From: an uncultured Erythrobacter sp. | Lineage (GTDB): Bacteria > Pseudomonadota > Alphaproteobacteria > Sphingomonadales > Sphingomonadaceae | DNA: 64,000 nt | Reading direction: 5' to 3' | NCBI GenBank assembly: GCA_947500645.1 | Contig: CANMSD010000001.1 | Location: 1,272,672 to 1,336,671, forward strand | Shown here: in pieces, positions 8,746-18,268 of the stretch | How positions within the stretch are numbered: position 1 is the first letter of the stretch | Layout: each line of letters starts with the position of its first letter | Program-made: the position numbers and the translations under genes | Notes under the pieces: model-generated | The model's input: the letters and a program-made list of their open reading frames with translations, nothing else | Told to the model about the DNA's origin: nothing | Database searches by the model: none

Positions 8746-11523
8746 TTAGAATTCTTTCTTGATCGTGAAGTTGTAGGTCCGACCGTAGAGTTCGTGACGG
8801 CTTGGGAAGGTCCCGATTTGGTTGCCAGCAGGATCGAAAAGGTCATTCTGCGTCACGAATGGCTCGTTGGTGATGTTGAACACCTCGAACTGCACACCGA
8901 CGCCTTCGAGGAAACCGCTGGCTTCTTCGAACGTGTAGCCGATCTGGCCGTCTAGAATGGTCTCGCTGCGCGCATCTGCACCGCTGAGGCTGCCGTCGAA
9001 GTTTTGGACTTCGGACAGGAAGCCGCTGCGATGACGAGCGCTGAGCTTGGCCTGGAAGCCGTTCTTTTCGTAGAACAGATCGCCTGACCAGACCGTTTCG
9101 GAGTATCCCGGAATGTCCAGCAAGTTCTCCGTTGTGTCTTCGACTTCCGCATCGGCGTAAGTGAAGCTGAAGCTGCCACCGAAACCATCAAGGCCCTCGC
9201 TTAGGTCAACGAAATCAACCCGCAAAGTGCCTTCAATACCGGTGATCGAACCGTCGCCGAAGTTCACCGGACCGCTGAAGGAACCGGTTGCGAGCTCCGG
9301 GGCTCCAGTCAGAATCGAGCCAAAGCCAGCATTGTTAATCTGCTGTTCGAGATCGATCGTATCGTTGAAATCGATGACCCAGTCGGACAGGTCTTTATGA
9401 AAGACCGCCACAACCAGCGCCGTGCCGCGGGAGAAGTATTTCTCGAACGAGATGTCATACGAAGTCGAGGAGTAAGGCTGGAGCGCCGGGTTACCACCAC
9501 TGAGGTTGAAGCATACCAGCTGAGGCGGGTTGAAGCCGATAACCGTATCGGGGACCTGATCGCCATCGGTATCCGTACAACTAAGTGGATTGACGGTGAT
9601 GTTCTGGTTCGCCGCCAGCTGATCTAGCCGCGCACGAGTGATCGTGCGGGCAAAGGCCAGCTTGATGAAAGTGTCATCGGCCACTTCGAAGCTGAGGTTA
9701 ACGCTTGGCAGCCAGTCATCGTAGCTTTCGGTCACAGTATTGACCAAACCGCCGCCGATCGTGCCGGTCGAAGACTGCGTGGTGTCGACATATTTGATGC
9801 CGAGATTACCGCGCAGTGGAACCGAACCGAGCATAGTGTCGATGTTGGCCTGCGCGTAGAAGTTGTGCACCTCTTCGGACACAACCCATTCGGTATCGAA
9901 AGTAGCCTTTTCGACCAGATAGGTACCGTCGGTCAGGAAGCTCGATGGATCATAAGCGATGATATCGAAATTGAGACCGCCCGTGTCAGTGCTTCCGAGG
10001 ATCGAATCTGTCGGGACCGCCAGTGCGCCATTGGTGAAGGCTGCAGTCTCGCGCAAGAAGGCCTCGTTGGAATCGAAGTCTTTCTCGCGGTCTGTGTAAA
10101 TCCACCCGACCGTAATGCTGGAGAAGAAACCACCATCAAAGGCATAGTCCGCTTCAGCCCGCAACTGATGCAGTTCGTCATTGATCTCAGGCTCCTTGAT
10201 GAAGCCGACTTGGCCCCAACCGCCTGGGTCGGTCAGCAGAACCGTGCCCGGATCGGTGTAATCAAGCTGCGTATCGACGCTGTAGCGGCCGTTTCTTGGG
10301 AACGTGAACGTCAGCGTGTCCTGCGCGCCGCCGCGAGCAAAACCTGTACCAGCATAGGATTCGTAGTCGATATCGTCGCGATCAAGCGTCGAATAGCCAT
10401 AATCGAGTTCAAGCGTCAGGTTGTCGGTCACACCCCATTCGAGGTTTGCACCGGCAGCAAATATCTGTGCTTCGTTACCCTCGGTATCAGTGCGAAGAAT
10501 TGGAACGACAGCCGAATAGGTGGCGGTGTCCGCAAAAGGACCATTTCCGGTTGCACCGTCGAAGCTTGCACCGCTCCACGAAGCGATCGGTGTTTCCGTA
10601 CCGCGAAAGATACCCGAATCCTGCGTGTCGGTGTAAAACGCATCAAGAGCGAGCGTGAAGTTATCGCTCGGCTCAAACTGTAGAGCACCAGCGATTGATG
10701 TGCGCTCGAAGTCGCGCGAAACGACACCCTGGCGCGGGTTATCCGATGGGTAGATCAGACCATTCGCGTCGGTCGAAACCTGGTTCTGGTTGGTCTTGAG
10801 TTCACGCGAGAGGAACTGTGTCGGGTTCGACTGATGAGTCACACCGAGCGACCAGCCGACCGTGCCATCCGCATTCTGGCCGATGTACGAACCGAAGAAG
10901 CGATAGCCCTGGTTGCTGAAATCAGGGTTCAACTCGCCGCTGTCATTTACGACGTAGCGGGCCGAGACGTTGAGCTTGGTTTCGTTAAAGTCGAGCGGAC
11001 GGATTGTGCGGAGGTCGACCGCACCGGCAATACCGGTAGCTGCGAGCGTCGCGTCGGCAGTCTTGTAGACTACCCCCTGCGCAATCAACTCTGATGGGAA
11101 TTGGTCGAACTCAATGCCGCGATTGTTGCCTGCGGAAACGACTTCGCGACCATTGAGCAATGCCAGCGAGAAGTCAGGACCAAGGCCACGGATCGAAATC
11201 TGCTGCGAACGACCACGAACACGCTGCGCGGTAACGCCAGGAAGGCGCGCGAGAGCGTCAGCGATTGAGAGGTCGGGAAGCTTACCGACATCCTCAGCCG
11301 ATATGACTTCAACGATGCTCGTGCTTTCACGTTTCGCTTCAAGCGAGCTTTCGATTGCGCTGCGAATGCCGGTGACAACAATCGTGCCCTCTTCAGCTTC
11401 GTTCTCGGCAACGTCCGTGGCCGTATCTTGTGCTGCGACCGGCATCGCTGCCGCCATCATGGCCAGACCCGTCGCTGCACCACAAAGCAGGCGAGCATTC
11501 GCCGAATTACGCTTAAATACCAT
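8746..11523 (-). CDS. TonB-dependent outer membrane receptor, probable maltodextrin importer
   Basis: A 925-residue outer membrane protein. Residues 1-31 are a signal peptide ending in AAAMPVAAQ. Then come an acidic linker, a TonB-box-like EGTIVVTG and the plug domain (DVGKLPDLSIADALARLPGV, with IRGLGPDFSLALLNGREV). The rest is a long beta-barrel ending in Phe, as usual for Bam-inserted porins. It belongs to the large sphingomonad/Caulobacter/Xanthomonas receptor group that includes the Caulobacter maltodextrin receptor MalA. The substrate is inferred from the neighbouring GH13 genes, LacI regulator and MFS permease. A strong ribosome binding site (GGGGAG) precedes the ATG and a terminator follows the stop, so it is probably a highly expressed single-gene unit. 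Confidence 0.92.
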   Translation of the reverse strand: MVFKRNSANARLLCGAATGLAMMAAAMPVAAQDTATDVAENEAEEGTIVVTGIRSAIESSLEAKRESTSIVEVISAEDVGKLPDLSIADALARLPGVTAQRVRGRSQQISIRGLGPDFSLALLNGREVVSAGNNRGIEFDQFPSELIAQGVVYKTADATLAATGIAGAVDLRTIRPLDFNETKLNVSARYVVNDSGELNPDFSNQGYRFFGSYIGQNADGTVGWSLGVTHQSNPTQFLSRELKTNQNQVSTDANGLIYPSDNPRQGVVSRDFERTSIAGALQFEPSDNFTLALDAFYTDTQDSGIFRGTETPIASWSGASFDGATGNGPFADTATYSAVVPILRTDTEGNEAQIFAAGANLEWGVTDNLTLELDYGYSTLDRDDIDYESYAGTGFARGGAQDTLTFTFPRNGRYSVDTQLDYTDPGTVLLTDPGGWGQVGFIKEPEINDELHQLRAEADYAFDGGFFSSITVGWIYTDREKDFDSNEAFLRETAAFTNGALAVPTDSILGSTDTGGLNFDIIAYDPSSFLTDGTYLVEKATFDTEWVVSEEVHNFYAQANIDTMLGSVPLRGNLGIKYVDTTQSSTGTIGGGLVNTVTESYDDWLPSVNLSFEVADDTFIKLAFARTITRARLDQLAANQNITVNPLSCTDTDGDQVPDTVIGFNPPQLVCFNLSGGNPALQPYSSTSYDISFEKYFSRGTALVVAVFHKDLSDWVIDFNDTIDLEQQINNAGFGSILTGAPELATGSFSGPVNFGDGSITGIEGTLRVDFVDLSEGLDGFGGSFSFTYADAEVEDTTENLLDIPGYSETVWSGDLFYEKNGFQAKLSARHRSGFLSEVQNFDGSLSGADARSETILDGQIGYTFEEASGFLEGVGVQFEVFNITNEPFVTQNDLFDPAGNQIGTFPSRHELYGRTYNFTIKKEF

Positions 11524-11928
11524 TATTCATCTCCCCTAACGCCGTTTGCGATCCCCGGCGTTTGCAATATTTTTCATAGCGCATGTTTTTGCGTAGGTAA
11601 ACGCCCAATCTCCGGAACGTATTTCAGGGTTTCAAAGAGTATAACTATCTATTTTATAAATATTTACTCCAATTTCATGTGACCTTTCAATTCCTGGCTG
11701 GCCGACATTTCAACAGGTTGTGGCACGCCGGTCACACTTGTCATGCATAAGACGCAACACGCGAGTCTGAACAGATCGTTACTGAACAACCTCAAAGGTC
11801 CTCACGGGAAGTTTATACATTTTTATCTAATGAAATCTGTTATTTAATTGATTGCAATTGGCGTCCCGTGACCGATTTGTTAGCCTCAATCAACCTTTTC
11901 AGCAGTCACCAGAGAACCTCAGGTAGCG
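11524..11928. promoter_or_regulatory. divergent promoter region of TonB receptor and DUF6445-like gene
   Basis: About 405 AT-rich bases with no credible gene. Near the receptor start, at 11561-11575, there is a degenerate TTTGCAATATTTTTCA element resembling the TGCAAA inverted repeats elsewhere in the locus. The AT-rich stretch 11630-11690 and the part around 11815-11870 are plausible promoter regions for the two directions; I could not assign exact -35/-10 boxes. Confidence 0.5.
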
Positions 11929-12624
11929 ATGCAAGACCAGTCGATTTCACTTGCAAGCACTCATATTGAGAGATTTTCATCAGAAAATCATAAGCTTATC
12001 AAAATTTATGCGATTCTCTCTGATCCTGAAATTGCAATTCAAACTGCATCTTTGCAAAATTTTGCAAAGATCACACCGCAATATCCCGGGGTGCGCGCGC
12101 CGCTCGATCCCGATCTTTGCGCCAGCTGGCTTGGCGAGCTCGCGCCGCTGCTCGATGACACATTTGGCAAGAGCGCCAAGGGCTGGGAAATGCAGGGATG
12201 GTACTCGATCGTCACCACTCCGCCCCAACAGTTGCAGCCGATCCAGCGTCTGCCGCATGTGGACGGCACGGATCCAAACCAGATCGCGCTGATGCTTTAC
12301 CTCAACCGTACGCCACACGGCGGCACAGCATTCTTCCGTCACAAGTCGACTGGGCTGGAGACGCTGACTGCGGAGACCTATCCGCGTTATGGTGCCGCCT
12401 TGCAGCAGGATGTCGCGCGCACCGGCCTGCCGCCCGCCGCTTACGCTACCGATGGCGCGCCGCATTTCGAGCGTACTCACACCGTGCCGGGTATGTTCAA
12501 TCAAGCCGTGCTGTATCGTGGGAATATTCTGCACAGCGGAGTGATCGACAATGCGACCCCGCTGCCCGCCGATCCGGCGACCGGACGACTGACGATCAAC
12601 GCTTTCTTCCGGCCAACCTCTTGA
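11929..12624 (+). CDS. DUF6445-like protein with 2OG-Fe(II) dioxygenase signature
   Basis: A 231-residue soluble protein. The C-terminal two thirds carry the residues of a double-stranded beta-helix Fe(II)/2-oxoglutarate enzyme: His110 and Asp112 in RLPHVDGTD, His202 in GNILHSGV and Arg220 in GRLTINAFF. The middle shows YPGVRAPL and MLYLNRTPHGGTAFF. This layout fits the DUF6445 family, which I know from halogenase/TonB receptor loci; family assignment is from memory of such sequences, and activity is unproven. It lies 52 bases upstream of the second halogenase and is probably co-transcribed with it, so the two may act on the same molecule. A 24-base perfect palindrome sits inside its first 150 bases. 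Confidence 0.7.
   Translation: MQDQSISLASTHIERFSSENHKLIKIYAILSDPEIAIQTASLQNFAKITPQYPGVRAPLDPDLCASWLGELAPLLDDTFGKSAKGWEMQGWYSIVTTPPQQLQPIQRLPHVDGTDPNQIALMLYLNRTPHGGTAFFRHKSTGLETLTAETYPRYGAALQQDVARTGLPPAAYATDGAPHFERTHTVPGMFNQAVLYRGNILHSGVIDNATPLPADPATGRLTINAFFRPTS
12048..12071. promoter_or_regulatory. perfect 24-base palindrome, candidate operator inside the gene
   Basis: Each half reads ATCTTTGCAAAA, and the centre contains TGCAAA-AT-TTTGCA, the same half-sites as in the 2.4 kb intergenic region. It lies within codons 40-47 of the DUF6445-like gene, about 120 bases inside the coding region, where a bound repressor could act as a roadblock. Regulator identity is inference. Confidence 0.45.
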
Positions 12625-12676
12625 GACGTGCAATGATCGCGGTATCGATCCCGACCAGCTTTCCTATAAGAGACGT

Positions 12677-14191
12677 ATGATGAGCGAGCGGGCAATACAG
12701 AAACTGGTGATCGTGGGCGGCGGAACCGCTGGCTGGATCACAGCTGCCGCTTTTGCCCGCCTGCTCGGCCCCAGCCTGACGATAGAGCTGGTCGAATCCG
12801 ACGCGATCGGCACTGTTGGTGTCGGCGAGGCCACAATTCCGCAGATCATCCGGCTAAACACTATCCTGGGCTTCGACGAGAACGACTTCCTCAAACACAC
12901 TTACGGCACGTTCAAGCTTGGCATCGAATTCGTCGATTGGGGCAAGCAAGGTACAAGTTATCTACACACGTTCGGCGATACCGGGCTGAACCTCGCCAAC
13001 GTCCCCTTCCACCACTATTGGCGACGGCAGGCGCAATCTGACGGCGACAACAGCCTATGGCATTATTCGCTGCACCAGTTGGCCGCAAATGAGGAAAAGT
13101 TCGCGAAGCTCGATCGCGTCGGCAATACGGCCATGACGGGTCTCGCCTATGCCTATCATTTCGACGCCAGTCTCTATGCGAAGTATTTGCGCGCCTATTC
13201 GGAAGAACGCGGCGTCACCCGCACAGAAGGCATTGTTGGATCGGTAGAGCGCGACGGGGAAAGCGGCGATATCACCGAAATCACGCTCGACAATGGTACG
13301 ACCGTCTCAGGTGACTTCTTCATCGATTGCACCGGCTTCCGCTCGATCCTGCTAGGTGGGGAGTTGGGCGTCGGCTATCAGGACTGGTCGAAATGGCTGC
13401 CCTGCGACCGGGCGCAGGCTGTGCCCAGCGAGCGGCTGGAGACGCTTCCACCTTATACGCGCGCAACCGCCAAGAGCGCAGGGTGGCAATGGCGCATTCC
13501 GCTTCAGCATCGCACCGGTAATGGTCATGTCTATTCGAGCGGCTTCATTTCCGACGATGAAGCGGGTGAAGTACTGCTCGCCGGGCTCGACACCAAGGCC
13601 CTAGACGACCCGCGACCGATCCGCTTCACCACGGGGCGGCGCGAGCAGTTCTGGTCGCACAATTGCGCCGCGCTGGGGCTTTCGAGCGGCTTCCTGGAAC
13701 CTCTGGAATCGACCAGCATCCACCTGATCCAGTCGCAGGTAAGCCGCCTAATCCAGCTGTTCCCTCGCGGAAAGAATGCCGATGCCGAGCGCGACGAATA
13801 CAATCGCCGCTGCGCCGCTGAATTCGAGCAAATCCGCGATTTCCTGGTGCTCCACTATCACCAGACCGAGCGTGAGGATTCCGAATTCTGGTGCTATTGC
13901 AAGAACATGGAAGTGCCCGATAGCCTGAACCACAAACGCGAGCTGTTTGCATCCAGCGGGCGATTGGGCCGCGATGTCGACGACCTGTTCCGCGAGGCGA
14001 GCTGGGTGCAGGTCATGCTGGGTCAGGGCATCACGCCAGCGACCTATGACCCGATGGCGGACGCCATCACCGACCAGCAATTGAGCGAATTCCTAAGCAA
14101 TCTGCGGACGATTATCGAGCGAGCGGTCGGTACCCTGCCGACCCATGCTGACTATATCGCGCGCAATTGCGCCGCGCCGCAAATGTCATAG
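12677..14191 (+). CDS. flavin-dependent halogenase, tryptophan halogenase family (second copy)
   Basis: A 504-residue paralogue of the halogenase encoded at 7.1 kb; the two share long identical stretches such as GTVGVGEATIP and QWRIPLQHRTGNG. Motifs: GGGTAGW (14-20), Lys80 in TFKLGIEFVDW, GWQWRIP (269-275) and Glu344 in EPLESTS, so the catalytic Lys/Glu pair is intact. Two adjacent Met codons are possible starts; I give the first. It follows the DUF6445-like gene by 52 bases. Keeping two complete halogenases around one TonB receptor suggests different substrates or steps, or a modified ligand that the receptor takes up or releases. That is inference. Confidence 0.9.
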   Translation: MMSERAIQKLVIVGGGTAGWITAAAFARLLGPSLTIELVESDAIGTVGVGEATIPQIIRLNTILGFDENDFLKHTYGTFKLGIEFVDWGKQGTSYLHTFGDTGLNLANVPFHHYWRRQAQSDGDNSLWHYSLHQLAANEEKFAKLDRVGNTAMTGLAYAYHFDASLYAKYLRAYSEERGVTRTEGIVGSVERDGESGDITEITLDNGTTVSGDFFIDCTGFRSILLGGELGVGYQDWSKWLPCDRAQAVPSERLETLPPYTRATAKSAGWQWRIPLQHRTGNGHVYSSGFISDDEAGEVLLAGLDTKALDDPRPIRFTTGRREQFWSHNCAALGLSSGFLEPLESTSIHLIQSQVSRLIQLFPRGKNADAERDEYNRRCAAEFEQIRDFLVLHYHQTEREDSEFWCYCKNMEVPDSLNHKRELFASSGRLGRDVDDLFREASWVQVMLGQGITPATYDPMADAITDQQLSEFLSNLRTIIERAVGTLPTHADYIARNCAAPQMS

Positions 14192-14325
14192 CGAGCCTCG
14201 GCGCTCATCCGAGCGAGTCCATTGGACAATGCGCAGTTTCGTAAACTTCAAAAATTTGGTAGTCATCCGCAACTGATTTGGACGCGGTCCTTTACGCCGT
14301 TCCCTAGTCCCCTGGAGCAAAGCGA

Positions 14326-14811
14326 ATGATCACCTTTACCATCAACGGCAAAACCGAAAGGGTCGATGCCGATCCAGCCATGCCGATCCTTTGGGTCGTG
14401 CGGGAAAAGCTGGGCATGACCGGCACCAAGTTCGGCTGCGGGATCGCGCAATGTGGCGCTTGCACGGTGCATCTCGATGGAGAGCCGATCCGCAGTTGCT
14501 CCATGCCACTTGGTGCGGCTGAAGGGCGCGCGATCACCACGATCGAAGGCGTGTCGGGCGAAGATGGAGAGCTGAACGCGGTGCAGCAAGCCTGGATCAG
14601 CGAGCAGGTTCCGCAATGCGGATATTGCCAATCCGGTCAGATCATGGCCGCAACGGCCTTGCTGCGGGACAATCCTGCGCCGACCGATGAGGATATCGAC
14701 GCTGCGATGAGCGGCAATATCTGCCGCTGTGGAACCTACAAACGCATCCGTCAGGCAATCAAGGTAGCCGCCGGGATCGAGCAGGCGACTGACGAGGAGA
14801 CGGCAGCATGA
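14326..14811 (+). CDS. [2Fe-2S] subunit of a xanthine oxidase-family molybdenum hydroxylase
   Basis: A 161-residue electron-transfer subunit with both expected iron-sulfur clusters. The plant-ferredoxin-type cluster is bound by Cys38, Cys43, Cys46 and Cys58 (CGIAQCGAC), and the second by Cys98, Cys101, Cys133 and Cys135 ([17 protein letters not shown]). The arrangement matches the small subunit of isoquinoline 1-oxidoreductase and related aldehyde dehydrogenases. It has no signal peptide and would be co-exported with its Tat-signalled partner, whose ATG overlaps this stop (ATGA). Electrons pass from the molybdopterin site through the two clusters to a respiratory acceptor, probably a cytochrome c that is not in this operon. 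Confidence 0.92.
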   Translation: MITFTINGKTERVDADPAMPILWVVREKLGMTGTKFGCGIAQCGACTVHLDGEPIRSCSMPLGAAEGRAITTIEGVSGEDGELNAVQQAWISEQVPQCGYCQSGQIMAATALLRDNPAPTDEDIDAAMSGNICRCGTYKRIRQAIKVAAGIEQATDEETAA

Positions 14812-17108
14812 GCGAGCAGACTGACATCCCTGAAGTCGCCCCTGAAACCGCTGACGAAACAGCCAAGCCAGAGCGAAGCCGAGCCGCCAAATGGAGCCGC
14901 CGCGGTTTCATAGGTGCAGGCGTACTCGCCGGCGGCGCGTTGTTGATCGGCGTTGGCGTGCGCCCGGGCAATCCGGTCGGCAAACTCTCGCCGCTGGTGG
15001 CTGGCGGAACCGGCGAAGAACTGGTCAACAGCTGGGTCAAGATCGGGGCGGACAATATCGTCACTGCGATCATCCCGCATTGCGAGATGGGCCAGGGCGC
15101 ACATTCGGTGCTGGCGCAAATGCTCGCCGATGAGCTTGATGCCGATTGGTCGCAGGTCGAAGTGATGCAGGCCCCGACCGACGGCAGCTATGTGGTGAGC
15201 GACACCGCGCGCATGTTCGTGGCGCCGTTTACAATGAATGCGGCCGACTGGATCGAGCCAACCTGGGAAGGCCTCTTCACCCAGATCGGCCGGTTTGCCG
15301 ATGTGATGATCACCGGTGGTTCTTCCTCCATCCGATCGACCGGGCAATATCAGATGCGCGTCGCCGGGGCCGCGGCTCGCAAGATGCTGGTCGGTGCGGC
15401 GGCTGACGAATGGGGCGTTCCCGCCAGCGAAATCGTGACCCGCGACAGCACGTTGATCCATGAGGCGAGCGGCAACTCCGCGCCATATTCGGAGTTCGCC
15501 GCAGCTGCCGCAGAGCAGCCAATGGATCACTCGCCCAAGCTGAAAGACCCCAAAGACTATCGCCTGATGGGCAAGAGCAAGCGCCGTACGGACATCCCCG
15601 CGAAGGTGAACGGAACGGCCGATTTCGGCATCGATGCGAAGATACCAGGCATGGAGCCATCCGATCTTTCCTATGCCGCTGTGCGGCGTCCGCCAATTCC
15701 CGGGACGAGTGTCGTCTCGATGGATGCAGAAACCGCCAAGGGCATGCCTGGGGTGCAGCAGATCCTCAACATGGGCAGTTTTATCGCGGTCGTCGCCGAC
15801 GGCTATTGGAATGCGCAGCAGGCGTTGAACACGATCACTGCGGAATACAGCGATTCCGAAAGTCCGATCAAAAGCACTGCGGACCAGTTCGCAGCCTTTG
15901 CCAACGCGCTCGACGCGGCGGGCGATGACGGCGGGGAAAAGGCAGCGGGCAGAGGCAACGCGCAGAGTGCTTATGCCGAGGCGGCAACCAAGATCGAGGC
16001 AGAATACAAGGCTCCCTTCCTAGCCCATGCGCCGATGGAACCAATCAATTGCACCGCATCCGTCAAGGATGGAAAATGCGACATCTGGACAAGCACGCAA
16101 GTGCCGCTGATGGCGCGCAGCGCGGCGGCGAAGGCGCTCGGCATGGATGCCGATGCCATCACCGTGCACCACCCGTTTCTGGGCGGCGCATTCGGGCGGC
16201 GGCTGGAGAACGACTATGTCACCATGGCCGTGCGCATCGCCAAGGCTACCAGCTATCCGGTCAAGATGATCTGGAGCCGCGAAGAGGACACGCAAAAGGC
16301 GCTCTACCGCCCGGCCGACCTCAGCCGTTTCAAAGGCGGGCTGGATGCAGGTGGCAAGTTGATCGCTTACAACAACGTCTTCACCCAGCGCCACGACCCG
16401 GCTGAAGCCAGCGTGCCGGGCATTTACGACATTCCGAACACTTCGATCCGCGTGGCCGAGGCGGACCTGCACCTGCCCTTCTCCGCATGGCGCTCGGTCG
16501 ACCATTCGCAGCAGGGCTTCTTCATCGAGAGCTTTATCGACGAAGCGGCGCATGCTGCTGGAGCAGACCCGCTCGAATATCGCCTGAACATGCTCGGCGC
16601 GAACACCGAGCGTCACAGAGGCGTGCTGGAGAAAGTCGCACAGCTGAGCAATTGGAGTGCACCCGGCGCTGAAGGGATCGGCAAGGGCGTCGCCATCGTC
16701 GAGAGCTTTGGCACGGTCGCGGCAGAAGTGATCGAAGTCGACATGACCTCCGGCAAACCGAAACTGCTCAATGTCTGGGCCGCCACCGATGCAGGCTATG
16801 TCATGAACCCTGATGGCTTCCGCAATCAGATCGAGGGCGGAATTGTCTTCGGCCTGACCGCAGCGCTCTACGGCGAGATCGACATTGTCGGCGGCGCCGC
16901 CAAGCAGAGCAATTTCCACGATTACAAGATGCTGCGCATGAATGAGACACCGGCGATCGAGGTGGCCATCATCAATAGTGGCACAGTGCCGGTAGGCGGT
17001 GCAGGCGAACCGGGCACTCCGCCTGCTGCCCCTGCGCTTGCCAATGCGATCTTCGCGGCGACCGGCAAGCGTCTGCGCGAAATGCCATTCGGGAAACAGT
17101 TCGCTTGA
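14808..17108 (+). CDS. molybdopterin-binding subunit of an isoquinoline 1-oxidoreductase-like hydroxylase
   Basis: A 766-residue catalytic subunit. A twin-arginine motif, SRRGFIG (residues 30-36), followed by a hydrophobic stretch, marks Tat export of the folded complex. The body has the two aldehyde oxidase/xanthine dehydrogenase molybdopterin domains. The C-terminal [10 protein letters not shown] contains the conserved Glu that acts as the base in this family, and [11 protein letters not shown] is a cofactor-binding loop. No separate FAD subunit is encoded, as in the IorAB type. The true substrate (N-heterocycle or aldehyde) cannot be read from the sequence. It is coupled to the small subunit upstream and to maturation genes downstream. 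Confidence 0.9.
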   Translation: MSEQTDIPEVAPETADETAKPERSRAAKWSRRGFIGAGVLAGGALLIGVGVRPGNPVGKLSPLVAGGTGEELVNSWVKIGADNIVTAIIPHCEMGQGAHSVLAQMLADELDADWSQVEVMQAPTDGSYVVSDTARMFVAPFTMNAADWIEPTWEGLFTQIGRFADVMITGGSSSIRSTGQYQMRVAGAAARKMLVGAAADEWGVPASEIVTRDSTLIHEASGNSAPYSEFAAAAAEQPMDHSPKLKDPKDYRLMGKSKRRTDIPAKVNGTADFGIDAKIPGMEPSDLSYAAVRRPPIPGTSVVSMDAETAKGMPGVQQILNMGSFIAVVADGYWNAQQALNTITAEYSDSESPIKSTADQFAAFANALDAAGDDGGEKAAGRGNAQSAYAEAATKIEAEYKAPFLAHAPMEPINCTASVKDGKCDIWTSTQVPLMARSAAAKALGMDADAITVHHPFLGGAFGRRLENDYVTMAVRIAKATSYPVKMIWSREEDTQKALYRPADLSRFKGGLDAGGKLIAYNNVFTQRHDPAEASVPGIYDIPNTSIRVAEADLHLPFSAWRSVDHSQQGFFIESFIDEAAHAAGADPLEYRLNMLGANTERHRGVLEKVAQLSNWSAPGAEGIGKGVAIVESFGTVAAEVIEVDMTSGKPKLLNVWAATDAGYVMNPDGFRNQIEGGIVFGLTAALYGEIDIVGGAAKQSNFHDYKMLRMNETPAIEVAIINSGTVPVGGAGEPGTPPAAPALANAIFAATGKRLREMPFGKQFA

Positions 17109-17131
17109 GCGCCGGGATGAGAAGGACCGAC

Positions 17132-17314
17132 ATGCGCGTATTCGCAATCCCGGCCGCTGCGCTGGCGACGCTCACACTTAGCGCTTGCGGCGGCTCCGAT
17201 GTGCAGGAACCGGTCGAGCAGATTGTCGTCGCTGAGCCGGGTGAGGCCGCCTCCTATCCCGGTGCCGATGAGCCCGCGCAGACCGCATCCGATCCCGAAC
17301 AAGCCAGCGAATAG
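17132..17314 (+). CDS. small lipoprotein in the molybdenum hydroxylase operon
   Basis: A 60-residue protein: signal peptide MRVFAIPAAALATLTLSAC with the lipobox LSAC (lipidated Cys19), then an acidic Pro/Ala/Glu-rich tail with no recognisable domain. I chose the ATG with AAGGA 7 bases upstream; earlier in-frame starts (TTG overlapping the previous stop, or an ATG 15 bases earlier) would lengthen the positively charged head without adding a better ribosome site. It lies between the catalytic subunit and the maturation factor, so it may anchor the exported enzyme or help in its assembly. Function unknown. Confidence 0.7.
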   Translation: MRVFAIPAAALATLTLSACGGSDVQEPVEQIVVAEPGEAASYPGADEPAQTASDPEQASE

Positions 17315-17323
17315 CGCTTTACA

Positions 17324-18268
17324 ATGGACCGCGATCGGGTCTTCGCTTTCCTGAAGTCGCGCCTCGATGAAGGCCGCGCCTGCGTGCTCGTTACCGTGAT
17401 GGCGGTCGAAGGCTCCTCAATCCGCAATCCCGGAACGCACATGGGTGTTTGCGAGGACGGCACTTTCATCGGCTCACTCTCAGGCGGCTGCATCGAAAAC
17501 GCTGTCGTTTCAGAGGCCCAAGAGGCTTTGCGCGAAGGAGCCGCACGGGTGGTGCGATACGGTGCAGGCTCGCCCTTTATCGACATCACCCTGCCGTGCG
17601 GCGGCGGGATCGACGTGCATTTCCAACCGCTGACGGGCACGGATTTCATCGACCAATGCTGCGCGGCGATTTATGTGCGCCGCCCGTTTACCGCCGAGAT
17701 CACGGCAGACGGAATTGCCTTTGTGAATGGCTGGAAACCGCTCGCGGCCAATGTCACCGCAGCGACCGGTAAGTTCGGCCATTGGCCGCTTCCTCAATTG
17801 GCGATTGTGGGCCACGGCGCAAGCGTTGAGGCACTGGTGCGATTGGCCGGGGCAATGGATATTTCCAGCCATGTGTGGACGCCCGACACCACGATTTGCG
17901 AGCGGTTGCGCGCAGGTGGTGTCGCGGTGCAAAAACTTGAGCGGACCAGCGACACACACCTGCTTAAAAGCGACCCTTGGACAGCCTTCGTTTTCCTGTT
18001 TCACGATCACGATTGGGAGGTGCAGCTGATGAAGCACGCGCTCGACCTACCGCATTTCTATTTTGGCGCGATGGGAGGCCGCAAGGCACATAGCTGGCGC
18101 AGTGAAGCACTCGCCGCAGCTGGTGTGAGCGATGCAAGCATCGCCTCGATCCATGCCCCCATCGGCCTGTTTCATTCCTCGCGCGATCCCGAAACACTGG
18201 CGCTCTCTGCTATGAGCGAGATCATGAGCGCCTATCAGACAAGCGATTTCAGGGACGCGCGTGACTGA
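17324..18268 (+). CDS. XdhC-family molybdenum cofactor maturation protein
   Basis: A 314-residue cytoplasmic protein with the two parts of the XdhC/CoxF family. The N-terminal domain has VEGSSIRNPGTHMGV, GSLSGGCIENAV and LPCGGGIDVHF, and the C-terminal Rossmann-like domain has FGAMGGRKAHSWR and HAPIGL. XdhC binds molybdopterin cofactor, promotes its sulfuration and inserts it into xanthine oxidase-family enzymes. Its position after the hydroxylase genes fits a dedicated chaperone role. It overlaps the next gene by 8 bases. Confidence 0.9.
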   Translation: MDRDRVFAFLKSRLDEGRACVLVTVMAVEGSSIRNPGTHMGVCEDGTFIGSLSGGCIENAVVSEAQEALREGAARVVRYGAGSPFIDITLPCGGGIDVHFQPLTGTDFIDQCCAAIYVRRPFTAEITADGIAFVNGWKPLAANVTAATGKFGHWPLPQLAIVGHGASVEALVRLAGAMDISSHVWTPDTTICERLRAGGVAVQKLERTSDTHLLKSDPWTAFVFLFHDHDWEVQLMKHALDLPHFYFGAMGGRKAHSWRSEALAAAGVSDASIASIHAPIGLFHSSRDPETLALSAMSEIMSAYQTSDFRDARD

